From NCBI GenBank assembly GCA_018813725.1, contig JAHJBD010000030.1, positions 1 through 8,622 of the forward strand: a stretch of DNA of 8,622 nucleotides, read 5' to 3'. The stretch comes from Nanobdellota archaeon (GTDB taxonomy: Archaea > Nanobdellota > Nanobdellia > Woesearchaeales > JAHJBD01). The position numbers and the translations under genes are program-made. Below the pieces are notes generated by a model, which was given only the letters and a program-made list of their open reading frames with translations, did not search any database and was not told the origin of the DNA. This document shows, one piece after another, positions 1 through 6,208 of this stretch (positions are counted from its first letter, which is position 1; each line of letters opens with the position of its first letter).

Positions 1-84
1 AGAACATGGGAAAAAAGTAATCAGCCCGTTTGTTTTTCAATAATCAAATAGTTTTATATATTTTCTTTTTCTTTTACCATTTCT
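1..84 (+). other. Left-edge intergenic stretch and possible tail of an upstream gene
   Basis: All three forward frames close early: at 18-20 (TAA), 41-43 (TAA) and 49-51 (TAG). A coding tail of an upstream forward gene could therefore end here, but too little is visible to choose a frame or name a product. Bases 50-84 are AT- and pyrimidine-rich and carry the promoter of the first complete gene. No RNA gene or repeat was seen. Confidence 0.35.
53..60 (+). promoter_or_regulatory. Archaeal TATA box for the RqcH-like gene
   Basis: The 8-mer TTTATATA is preceded by an A-rich BRE-like element (TCAAATAG). Its centre lies about 28 bases before the ATG at 85, so transcription should start at or within a couple of bases of the start codon. 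No Shine-Dalgarno sequence is present, which fits a leaderless mRNA. The intervening bases are a pyrimidine-rich run. Confidence 0.6.
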
Positions 85-1194
85 ATGAAGAAAAGCCTTA
101 CCTCTTTAGAGCTGCACTATGTGGTGCATGAACTTCAGTTCTTGATAGAATCAAAAGTGGACAAGATATACCATCCTGAGAAAGATAAGCTCATTATCCA
201 GTTCCATAATGCCAAAGGTAAAACTATACTTAATGTCCAATCCGGAAAATATATGTTCATCACTGACAAGAAGCCAGAAGCCATTGAACCCACCGGTTTT
301 TGCATGAAGCTTAGGAAGACGCTTGATAATGCAAGGTTAAGGGAGCTGCACCAGTTTGGTTCAGAGCGGATTGTAGAGTTTGTATTTGAGAAAAAAGAGG
401 GGATATCAAAGCTTATAATTGAATTCTTCAGCACCGGAAATATCATACTAATAGACGACCAAGAAATTATCCAGGCAGCAGTATACTATGATGAATGGAG
501 AGATAGGATAATAAGGCCAAAAGCCAAGTATTCATACCCTAAGAAGGAATTGAACTATTTTGAGCTGGATAAGGAAAAACTGCTGCACCTTGTGCAAGAT
601 TCAACAAAGGACAGCATTGTGACCACGCTTGCAGTAGAATTAGGCATTGGCGGAACCTATTCTGAAGAGATCTGCAGGTTAGCAGAGATAAAGAAAAACA
701 CTATACCGGGCAGCGTTACAAAGAAGGAATTCGATGCTCTTTTTGATGCCTTATCCAACGTAATGAAGAAAGCCATTAAGCCAGTCCAGATACTGGATAA
801 TAACGTGATTATCGATATTGTCCCTTTTCCCATGAAGGTGTATTCTGATTTTGAAAAATTGCCTTTTCCAAGCTACAATGAAGCGCTCAACGATTATTTC
901 TCAAAATACCAACCAAAAAAAGTGACCCAAAAGGAAAAGGAGATTGAAAAGGTCAAAAGGATCATACTTCAGCAAGAGCAAAAGATCAAAGAGCTTGAAG
1001 AGGCTGAGATTCAGGATAAATCAAAAGCAGATATTATATACCAAAATTATCAGCTGATAGATGAGATCCTAAAAGAGGTCAACAAGGCAAAGGAAAAGTA
1101 TTCTTGGGAAGAGATCCGATCAAAGCTTAAAGGCCATAAGATAATAAAAGAACTTAACACTAAAGACAAGAAATTATTAGTAGAACTTACTTAA
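85..1194 (+). CDS. rqcH: RqcH/Rqc2-like NFACT protein lacking the C-terminal NFACT-R domain
   Basis: This 369-residue protein has the NFACT-N architecture of the ribosome-quality-control factor RqcH (Rqc2/Tae2 in eukaryotes). That factor binds stalled large subunits carrying peptidyl-tRNA and directs C-terminal tailing of the stuck peptide. Residues 1-150 hold the NFACT-N core, with the typical SGF..KLRK.L-like stretch at 70-80 (here TGFCMKLRKTL) and a GSER motif at 92-95. Residues about 170-230 fit the helix-hairpin-helix region. Residues about 279-345 form a charged coiled coil ending in the usual W-E-x-I segment (341-344). Full archaeal homologues are roughly 600-700 residues and continue into a second coiled-coil arm and the NFACT-R (DUF814) domain. 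Here the reading frame stops just after the first arm, so the protein is about half length. The yeast Rqc2 residues D9 and D98 appear to align with E9 and E94. The ATG is placed by its TATA box. The 3' end overlaps the convergent surface-protein gene by 8 bases. Confidence 0.8.
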   Translation: MKKSLTSLELHYVVHELQFLIESKVDKIYHPEKDKLIIQFHNAKGKTILNVQSGKYMFITDKKPEAIEPTGFCMKLRKTLDNARLRELHQFGSERIVEFVFEKKEGISKLIIEFFSTGNIILIDDQEIIQAAVYYDEWRDRIIRPKAKYSYPKKELNYFELDKEKLLHLVQDSTKDSIVTTLAVELGIGGTYSEEICRLAEIKKNTIPGSVTKKEFDALFDALSNVMKKAIKPVQILDNNVIIDIVPFPMKVYSDFEKLPFPSYNEALNDYFSKYQPKKVTQKEKEIEKVKRIILQQEQKIKELEEAEIQDKSKADIIYQNYQLIDEILKEVNKAKEKYSWEEIRSKLKGHKIIKELNTKDKKLLVELT

Positions 1195-3025
1195 CCTCTT
1201 TATACCCTTCTTCATCATCCTCTTTTTTCTTTGTCAATATCCACCACCAGTAATATCCAGCAGTAACGATGATAACTATCAGCAAAGGCAAAGCTATCTT
1301 CCAAAAATCCCATGAGCCCCAGCCTATTGCTGCGCCTGTGATATCAGGTACACTGCCATTGCTTTTGTCACCTTCAGCAATTGGTTCGTCTTCATCAAAT
1401 GGTCTTGCTTCATCTGGACTTTCTGGCTCAATCTCTCTTGATCCAGAATCTTCTGTAATCTCTGGTATAGGTTCATCAAGCTCAAAAGCAACATCACCAT
1501 CTGAAGGCTTAACAACCCTGCTTCCGCCTCCCCCTCCTCCGCCACCACCGCCTCCTCCACTGCTGATCGATACAGCATATGTGTGGTTGAAGATTGCAGT
1601 ATGGTTTAACATATCACTAACATTAACCCACAATAAATAATTGCCATCAGAAAGACTATTAGCATTATAATTAAATGTTATATTATCTGATGTTGTCATG
1701 TTGACCGAAACACCATTTAACTTTGAATTGAACATGAAAACAGTCTCATTGAATATCACTGATAGCGTTGCAGATGAAGAACCTATACTTCCAGAAGGTA
1801 AGAACCTTGGTGATATCACTTTGGTATCCACAGTTAATGTCTTATTATCAGAAAACCCAGAATTAACCTCATCTTCACAACTGATCGCCCACTTAAATGT
1901 TGTTTCAGGAGCATTGTAACTGAAATTGTTCAGTCCAACAATGACATACCTGGTCAACACCGGTGAAAAATTACCAGTAATATTAGTATACAATGAGCAG
2001 CTAAGATTATTATCTAACCTATCGCTCACATTAAATACGAAAGTGATATTAGAATTGTTAACATAGCCTATTGGGCTGATCAATGTGATATTTGGCGCAG
2101 TCCTGTCAATCACAAAAGTCCTTGTCTCAGTAGAGCTCACATGAGCAAACGTATCGTTGGCAGTAGCATTTAGATAATAACGCCCTTCAGGAAGCAGGGT
2201 AATATTCACAAAATAACCTGTTGATTTAGCAGAACTATAATTTATCAATGTGCTTGAATTGTACAAGTAGATGTTGATACTATCCAAATGCGCATCTGCA
2301 GCGCTCACATTAGCATATATCCAATCGTTATGGTAGTACCCCGAAGCAATGGTCGGACTTACAAAGGTTATGTTCGGGAAAATACTATCGACAAAGAAGG
2401 ATACAGCAGTCCAGTTTTTCCTTCCTACTAAGTCAGTCACAGTCAGGTTCCAGAAATTATTATCTTCAGTACTGTTGATTTCATAACTATTGGTACCATT
2501 AATGCAGGCAATTATTTTGGCAGTAACACCATCAAAAACTGAACAATTTGCAATATTCAAATCATTTAAAGTAAAATTTATGTACCTTACTTTTACTGAA
2601 TAATTATTATTCTCTGAAGGAGAGGTTATAACTATTTTTGGATTAGTCAAATCCACATAAAATATGGCTGGATGGTTAGGTCCTGCAGGCGGTGCACTGA
2701 TATTATCATCAATCTTTATGCTCCATCTATTCTGTCCTTCTTTTGAAATAAAACCGCTAAGGGATGTGTTTGAGCAATTATATTCTACTTTGTTTCCATC
2801 ATCGAATCCAGTGACCACATTGTACCAACATTTACTATCATTAGTGAGGGTTTTATCCGGAGCAGACCAAATAATATTAGACACATTATACCCATAATAC
2901 GCTCCATCAACTGGAAAATCAATAAAATTTCCGCCTGCAGCCATAATCCCTGCATCTTGCGCATTTACAACTAGGCACAGCCCAATTACCAATAGAAACG
3001 CTAAGATATAATTTTTAAATCTCAT
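1187..3025 (-). CDS. Secreted, membrane-anchored Ig-like surface glycoprotein
   Basis: This is a 612-residue predicted cell-surface protein. Residues 1-22 form a signal peptide (basic start, hydrophobic core, likely cleavage after VNA). Residues about 30-485 are a row of beta-sandwich-like modules of about 90 residues. The borders are marked by a repeated V/I-D-x-x-x-P hinge with Asp at 125, 213, 307 and 400, followed by an NIT..SP-like strand in the central copies. This resembles bacterial and archaeal Ig-like repeat families. About 35 N-X-S/T sequons are present by eye, almost all outside the membrane part. Six mature-region Cys (66, 84, 161, 174, 343, 383) are spaced as three likely disulfides. 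A run of 12 Gly (490-501) leads to an acidic Pro/Glu/Asp stalk (508-555), then one membrane helix (about 574-597, with a YYWWW stretch) and a short KKK-acidic cytoplasmic tail. It is likely an S-layer-associated or pseudo-S-layer protein, with ligand unknown. The neighbouring glycan genes suggest it is glycosylated. Confidence 0.75.
   Translation of the reverse strand: MRFKNYILAFLLVIGLCLVVNAQDAGIMAAGGNFIDFPVDGAYYGYNVSNIIWSAPDKTLTNDSKCWYNVVTGFDDGNKVEYNCSNTSLSGFISKEGQNRWSIKIDDNISAPPAGPNHPAIFYVDLTNPKIVITSPSENNNYSVKVRYINFTLNDLNIANCSVFDGVTAKIIACINGTNSYEINSTEDNNFWNLTVTDLVGRKNWTAVSFFVDSIFPNITFVSPTIASGYYHNDWIYANVSAADAHLDSINIYLYNSSTLINYSSAKSTGYFVNITLLPEGRYYLNATANDTFAHVSSTETRTFVIDRTAPNITLISPIGYVNNSNITFVFNVSDRLDNNLSCSLYTNITGNFSPVLTRYVIVGLNNFSYNAPETTFKWAISCEDEVNSGFSDNKTLTVDTKVISPRFLPSGSIGSSSATLSVIFNETVFMFNSKLNGVSVNMTTSDNITFNYNANSLSDGNYLLWVNVSDMLNHTAIFNHTYAVSISSGGGGGGGGGGGGSRVVKPSDGDVAFELDEPIPEITEDSGSREIEPESPDEARPFDEDEPIAEGDKSNGSVPDITGAAIGWGSWDFWKIALPLLIVIIVTAGYYWWWILTKKKEDDEEGYKEVK
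1525..1560 (-). repeat. Poly-glycine linker tract inside the surface-protein gene
   Basis: Twelve consecutive glycine codons use all four GGN forms (GGA, GGC, GGT, GGG) in mixed order. The tract is therefore held at protein level and is not a simple DNA repeat prone to slippage. It separates the Ig-like ectodomain from the acidic membrane-proximal stalk. On the forward strand it reads as a CCN-rich tract that opens a spurious poly-proline frame. Confidence 0.8.
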
Positions 3026-3047
3026 ATTCTTATTATGTAGATCTTGA

Positions 3048-3055
3048 TAGTATAA
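3048..3055 (-). promoter_or_regulatory. Probable TATA box for the surface-protein gene
   Basis: On the minus strand the 8-mer TTATACTA is preceded by an A-rich BRE-like stretch (ATAAAAG). Its centre is 26.5 bases upstream of the ATG at 3025, matching the spacing of the other promoters here and predicting a leaderless mRNA. A second candidate, TTTAAATA (3060-3067, minus), would instead give a leader of about a dozen bases. No Shine-Dalgarno sequence precedes the ATG. Confidence 0.45.
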
Positions 3056-3097
3056 CTTTTATTTAAACTTATTTATTCGATAGGGGCGACCAAAAGC

Positions 3098-3105
3098 TTT
3101 ATAAA
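3098..3105 (+). promoter_or_regulatory. TATA box of the 5S rRNA gene
   Basis: A perfect TTTATAAA box has a BRE-like CAAAAGC directly in front of it. Its centre is 26.5 bases upstream of the first paired base of 5S helix I (3128), the classic archaeal TATA-to-start distance. It shows that the 5S gene is transcribed independently and not from a longer rRNA operon. Confidence 0.75.
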
Positions 3106-3126
3106 CAAATATTTACTCCTCACTAT

Positions 3127-3237
3127 TGGACGGTCATAGGGGCCTGGTTCACCCGATCTCATTTCGAACTCGGCAGTTAAGAAGGCTACCGTTCTTGGTT
3201 GTACTGCATTGCGCGGGAACCCAAGGAAACTGTCCAC
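3127..3237 (+). rRNA. rrf: 5S ribosomal RNA, stand-alone gene
   Basis: The hallmark 5S core is present: CCGATCTCATTTCGAACTCGG followed by CAGTTAAG forms helix III and loop C at 3153-3180. Helix I closes with seven pairs, GGACGGT (3128-3134) with ACTGTCC (3229-3235), including one G-U. GCCT (3142-3145) pairs with AGGC (3183-3186) for helix II. CTTGG (3194-3198) pairs with CCAAG (3221-3225) for the helix IV/V arm, which also holds the usual GTACTGC segment. The helix I span is only 108 bases, somewhat short of the usual 115-122. No 16S, 23S or tRNA gene is adjacent. Exact ends are uncertain by one to three bases. Its own TATA box and downstream T-tract make it an independent unit. Confidence 0.92.
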
Positions 3238-3238
3238 C

Positions 3239-3245
3239 TTTTTTT
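3239..3245 (+). terminator. T7 terminator of the 5S rRNA gene
   Basis: Seven T residues follow the closing strand of 5S helix I by three bases. T-rich runs on the non-template strand are the standard intrinsic terminator for archaeal RNA polymerase, and here the stable helix I sits just in front. It ends the 5S transcript 9 bases before the TATA box of the next gene. Confidence 0.7.
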
Positions 3246-3254
3246 AACCAAACG

Positions 3255-3262
3255 TTTTTAAA
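3255..3262 (+). promoter_or_regulatory. TATA box of the ugd-nucleotidyltransferase operon
   Basis: The 8-mer TTTTTAAA is preceded by the BRE-like CCAAACG. Its centre lies 26.5 bases before the ATG at 3285, so the mRNA should begin at the start codon itself. This also supports the ATG at 3285 over any upstream in-frame start. Confidence 0.65.
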
Positions 3263-3284
3263 GATAATCTTTTTCTCCATACCT

Positions 3285-4583
3285 ATGAAAGTTACAGTTG
3301 TCGGCACTGGATATGTGGGCCTTGTATTAGGCACTTGCCTTGCAGAGATGGGTAATGATGTCATCTGTGCTGATGTGGATAAGGATAAGGTAAAAACACT
3401 TAATTCAGGTACGCCTACCATATACGAGCCAGGTCTAAAAGAGCTACTTGAAAGGAACCTTGCAGAAAACCGTATTACATTCACTACAGATATTGGCCAA
3501 GGGATAATAAAATCGGAGATAATCTTCATAGCAGTAGGCACACCACCAGATAAGGAAAATAAGGCAGATCTAAAGTATGTAAAACAGGTTGCAGAGCAGA
3601 TAGGTAAGAACATGGACACCTATAAGGTGGTAGTGAACAAAAGCACAGTCCCAGTGGGCACAGCAGACCTGGTTAAACAGATAATAAAAGATAACCAAAA
3701 ATCCCCTATTCCTTTTGACGTTGTCTCAAACCCCGAATTCTTAAGAGAAGGAAAGGCGATCAAGGATTTTATGGCTCCAGACAGGGTTGTTATAGGGGCA
3801 GACTCAGAAAAGGCCAGGGAAGCCATGCTATCGCTCTACAAGGGCCTTGAGCGTACTGACCACCCAATCCTTACTACAGGCATAAAGACAGCAGAGATCA
3901 TAAAATACGCTTCTAATGCCATGCTTGCAACTAGAATATCATTCATAAACCAGCTTGCTCCATTATGCGAGAAAGTTGGGGCAGATGTAAAGATGGTTGC
4001 TAAGGGCATGGGCCTTGATAACAGGATCGGCCATAAGTTCCTTCAAGCAGGCATTGGCTATGGCGGCTCTTGCTTCCCTAAAGATATCAAAGCACTTATT
4101 CAGACACTTAAAGAATATTCATGCAACCATCAGCTGCTTGACGCAGTTGAAGATATAAATCATGACCAAAGGCATGATCTGATTGAAAAGATCAAAAGTA
4201 CTTTGGGAGATATCAACTCAAAGACAATAGCAGTCTGGGGTCTTTCATTTAAGCCTGATACTGATGATATTAGGGAAGCGCCTGCCATGGAGATCATAAA
4301 AAAGCTGTTAGATGCAGGGGCCAAAGTGAAAGCCTTTGACCCTGTTGCAGAAAAAGAGGCTAAAAAAGAGCTGCCAGAGGTAGAATACTGCAAAACGCCT
4401 TATGCTGCTGCTCAAAAAGCTGACCTATTGCTCATAGCCACAGAGTGGAACGAATTCAGGAATCTTGACATGGAAAAGGTTAAGCAAAGCATGAATTCTC
4501 CAAACCTTATCGATGGCAGGAACATCTACGAACCTGAAAAGATGAGAAATCTAGGATACACTTACAAAGGTATAGGAAGATGA
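3285..4583 (+). CDS. ugd: UDP-glucose 6-dehydrogenase
   Basis: This 432-residue cytosolic enzyme of the UDP-glucose/GDP-mannose dehydrogenase family oxidises UDP-glucose to UDP-glucuronate with two NAD+. The N-terminal Rossmann fold opens with GTGYVG at 7-12, and STVPVGT, NPEFLREG and a KYASN segment (K207, N211) follow. The catalytic cysteine is C263 within GYGGSCFPKD, and the C-terminal UDP-binding domain carries the WGLSFKP and DDIRE motifs. The cysteine motif is GGSCFPKD and not the GGHCIP(V/I)D form of UDP-ManNAc or UDP-GlcNAc dehydrogenases, so UDP-glucose is the likelier substrate. K207, N211 and C263 keep the spacing of the known UGD active site. The reading frame stays open upstream to 3126, but that part lies inside the 5S rRNA gene; the ATG at 3285 begins the Rossmann strand directly and is set by its TATA box. 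It overlaps the nucleotidyltransferase gene by ATGA. Confidence 0.92.
   Translation: MKVTVVGTGYVGLVLGTCLAEMGNDVICADVDKDKVKTLNSGTPTIYEPGLKELLERNLAENRITFTTDIGQGIIKSEIIFIAVGTPPDKENKADLKYVKQVAEQIGKNMDTYKVVVNKSTVPVGTADLVKQIIKDNQKSPIPFDVVSNPEFLREGKAIKDFMAPDRVVIGADSEKAREAMLSLYKGLERTDHPILTTGIKTAEIIKYASNAMLATRISFINQLAPLCEKVGADVKMVAKGMGLDNRIGHKFLQAGIGYGGSCFPKDIKALIQTLKEYSCNHQLLDAVEDINHDQRHDLIEKIKSTLGDINSKTIAVWGLSFKPDTDDIREAPAMEIIKKLLDAGAKVKAFDPVAEKEAKKELPEVEYCKTPYAAAQKADLLLIATEWNEFRNLDMEKVKQSMNSPNLIDGRNIYEPEKMRNLGYTYKGIGR
4566..4571 (+). promoter_or_regulatory. Ribosome binding site of the nucleotidyltransferase gene
   Basis: AAAGGT inside the end of ugd ends 8 bases before the ATG at 4580 and partly matches the archaeal GGAGGTGAT consensus. 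As the second gene of an operon with an ATGA overlap, this start should use a Shine-Dalgarno signal or translational coupling, unlike the leaderless first genes of the transcripts here. Confidence 0.4.
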
Positions 4584-5311
4584 AAGCAATAGTCCTAGCT
4601 GCTGGATATGCAACAAGACTTTATCCATTGACACTGAACACACCAAAACCTTTGTTGGAAGTTAAGGGTAAACCAATTATTGAACATATAATAAATAAGA
4701 TCAAAGCTATCTCGCAAGTAGACAAGATCTATGTTGTGACAAACCAGAAATTCTTTGACCAGTTCAAATCTTGGCTTTCAGGATCTAATCACTCAGTTCC
4801 AATAGAGATCGTAAACGACCTTACCACATCAAACGAAGACAGGCTTGGCGCTCTAGGTGACATGGACTTTGTGATTGACCAAAACAATATTGACGATGAT
4901 ATACTTCTTGTCGCAGGGGATAATCTATTTGAATTTGACTTGTCTGAAATGTTTGACCAGTTTAGTTCAAAAGATAAATCTACTGTTGCTTTGTATGATG
5001 TTAAAGATAAAGAGCTTGCAAAAAAGTATGGTATTGTTGAGATTGACGAGAACGGTAAGATGATAGATTTTGTTGAAAAGCCTGAAGAGCCAAGATCAAC
5101 TTTAGCATCTACCGGTATATACTTTCTGCCAAAACATATTATCCCAAAACTTAAAGAATTTCTAATAACAGGATTATCAGATAAGATAGGATCTTTCTTA
5201 GAGTGGCTTCACCTAAGGGAGGATGTCTACGGATATGCAACAGAAAAAGCATGGTATGATATTGGTTCTTTAGAGCAGTTAGAAGAAGCCAAAGAAAACT
5301 TCAACCCTTAA
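4580..5311 (+). CDS. Sugar-1-phosphate nucleotidyltransferase (probable UDP-glucose supply)
   Basis: This 243-residue cytosolic protein of the NTP-transferase (GT-A-like) family joins a sugar-1-phosphate to an NTP to give a nucleotide sugar and pyrophosphate. The nucleotide-binding signature is at the start: LAAG (6-9), TRLYPLT (12-18) and KPLL (23-26). A metal-binding GD pair is at 113-114, EKP at 166-168 and WYDIG at 225-229. The usual second glycine of GxGTRL is replaced here, giving G-Y-A-T-R-L. Length fits the short single-domain form without a left-handed beta-helix. It is translationally coupled to ugd by ATGA, which suggests it makes UDP-glucose for Ugd, analogous to the AglF-AglM pair in Haloferax N-glycosylation. 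dTTP or another sugar cannot be excluded from sequence. Its TAA overlaps the convergent GT2 stop. Confidence 0.82.
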   Translation: MKAIVLAAGYATRLYPLTLNTPKPLLEVKGKPIIEHIINKIKAISQVDKIYVVTNQKFFDQFKSWLSGSNHSVPIEIVNDLTTSNEDRLGALGDMDFVIDQNNIDDDILLVAGDNLFEFDLSEMFDQFSSKDKSTVALYDVKDKELAKKYGIVEIDENGKMIDFVEKPEEPRSTLASTGIYFLPKHIIPKLKEFLITGLSDKIGSFLEWLHLREDVYGYATEKAWYDIGSLEQLEEAKENFNP

Positions 5312-6186
5312 CGTTTCATATCAGCCAAAAGGCCAAAAGAGATTATCTGTATCCCTATCATTATCAATAATACGCTAAGTATTGTGCTGCCTATCCTTAA
5401 GAATTGTCCTGTCTTAAGGAAAAGCCAAGCAACATTGATGCCAAGCAATATGCCTGGGATAAGAAAAACCATCCCTGCTCTTCCAAAGAATTTTAACGGC
5501 TCATAATCCCTGTATATCCTGATGATATTTACCCAAGCTCTGAAAGCATACTGGAAAGGCCCTTTGAACAGCCTGCTTTTTCTGGTTTTTCGTGCATATA
5601 TCGGAACCTCAGCAATCCTAAAGCCCTGTTTTGCTGCCTTGATTATCTGCTCTTGAGTATAGGTGAAAGTGTTGATATATTCAATCTCAGAAGCAACATC
5701 TCTAGTGAAAGCTCTAAAGCCCGTTGTTGTATCAGTCAATTTCCTCCTGGTAAGCTGGCTTAATACAATTGAGAAAGCAACATTGCCAAGCCACTTCATA
5801 AATGGCATGTGTTGTATCCTGCCTTTAAACCTGCTGCCAAGAACAAGGTCATAACCAGACAAAACCTTCTCGATCATCACAGGTATTCCTGTTGGGTCAT
5901 ACTGTCCGTCAGCATCTGTATGCACTATGATATCTGCTTTAAGCTTTATACATTGCCTCATCTCTTCTCTGAATGTCTCTGCAAGGCCTTTGTTCCTTTT
6001 GTTAGAATATACTCTAGCTCCTGCAGCCTTTGCTACAGCGATGGTGTTGTCAGTGCTGCCATCATCCAGAACCAGGAAAGAGTAGTCATAGCTAAATCCA
6101 GCCAACACTTCTTTGATCTCTTTGATGACCCTGCCAATAGTTTTTTCTTCATTATATGCAGGGATGCTGATGATTATCTTTTTCAT
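5308..6186 (-). CDS. GT2 glycosyltransferase, polyprenyl-phosphate sugar transferase type
   Basis: This 292-residue membrane-anchored enzyme has an N-terminal GT-A domain: IPAYNEE (8-14), a DDGSTDNT nucleotide-binding stretch (41-48) and DADGQ (91-95), whose D91/D93 form the metal-binding DxD. GSRF (117-120) and a TTGFRAF acceptor-side segment (154-160) follow. A basic, amphipathic juxtamembrane region (about 200-232) leads to two predicted membrane helices (about 237-257 and 267-287). This plan matches dolichol-phosphate mannose/glucose synthase and GtrB-like enzymes, which transfer a sugar from a nucleotide donor to a polyprenyl phosphate on the cytosolic face. The donor sugar is not readable from sequence. 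It lies 23 bases after the oxidoreductase gene and also has its own TATA box there. Its stop overlaps the convergent nucleotidyltransferase stop. Confidence 0.85.
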   Translation of the reverse strand: MKKIIISIPAYNEEKTIGRVIKEIKEVLAGFSYDYSFLVLDDGSTDNTIAVAKAAGARVYSNKRNKGLAETFREEMRQCIKLKADIIVHTDADGQYDPTGIPVMIEKVLSGYDLVLGSRFKGRIQHMPFMKWLGNVAFSIVLSQLTRRKLTDTTTGFRAFTRDVASEIEYINTFTYTQEQIIKAAKQGFRIAEVPIYARKTRKSRLFKGPFQYAFRAWVNIIRIYRDYEPLKFFGRAGMVFLIPGILLGINVAWLFLKTGQFLRIGSTILSVLLIMIGIQIISFGLLADMKR

Positions 6187-6208
6187 ACTATAGAAACATA
6201 AAGTTGCT

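Noticed and set aside
1195..1500. Possible frameshifted remainder of RqcH (NFACT-R) downstream of its stop
   Set aside because: The downstream region is fully explained by the C-terminal end of the surface protein on the opposite strand, and no NFACT-R-like sequence is seen in forward frames.
1525..1560. Slippage-prone microsatellite (phase-variable tract)
   Set aside because: The glycine codons are a mixture of GGA, GGC, GGT and GGG, with no uniform DNA unit to slip.
1269..1640. Forward-strand open frame with a poly-proline run
   Set aside because: It is the antisense of the poly-glycine linker and Ig-like region of the surface protein and has no independent promoter or recognisable domain.
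3126..3284. In-frame upstream extension of the UDP-glucose dehydrogenase with an ATG-like start near 3126
   Set aside because: This stretch is the 5S rRNA gene, its terminator and the ugd promoter. Ugd homologues begin at the Rossmann strand M-K-V-x-V-V-G, which matches the ATG at 3285.
3285..4583. UDP-ManNAc or UDP-GlcNAc dehydrogenase (WecC/WbpA) instead of Ugd
   Set aside because: Those enzymes carry a GGHCIP-type cysteine motif; here it is GGSCFPKD with the Lys207/Asn211/Cys263 spacing of UDP-glucose dehydrogenases.
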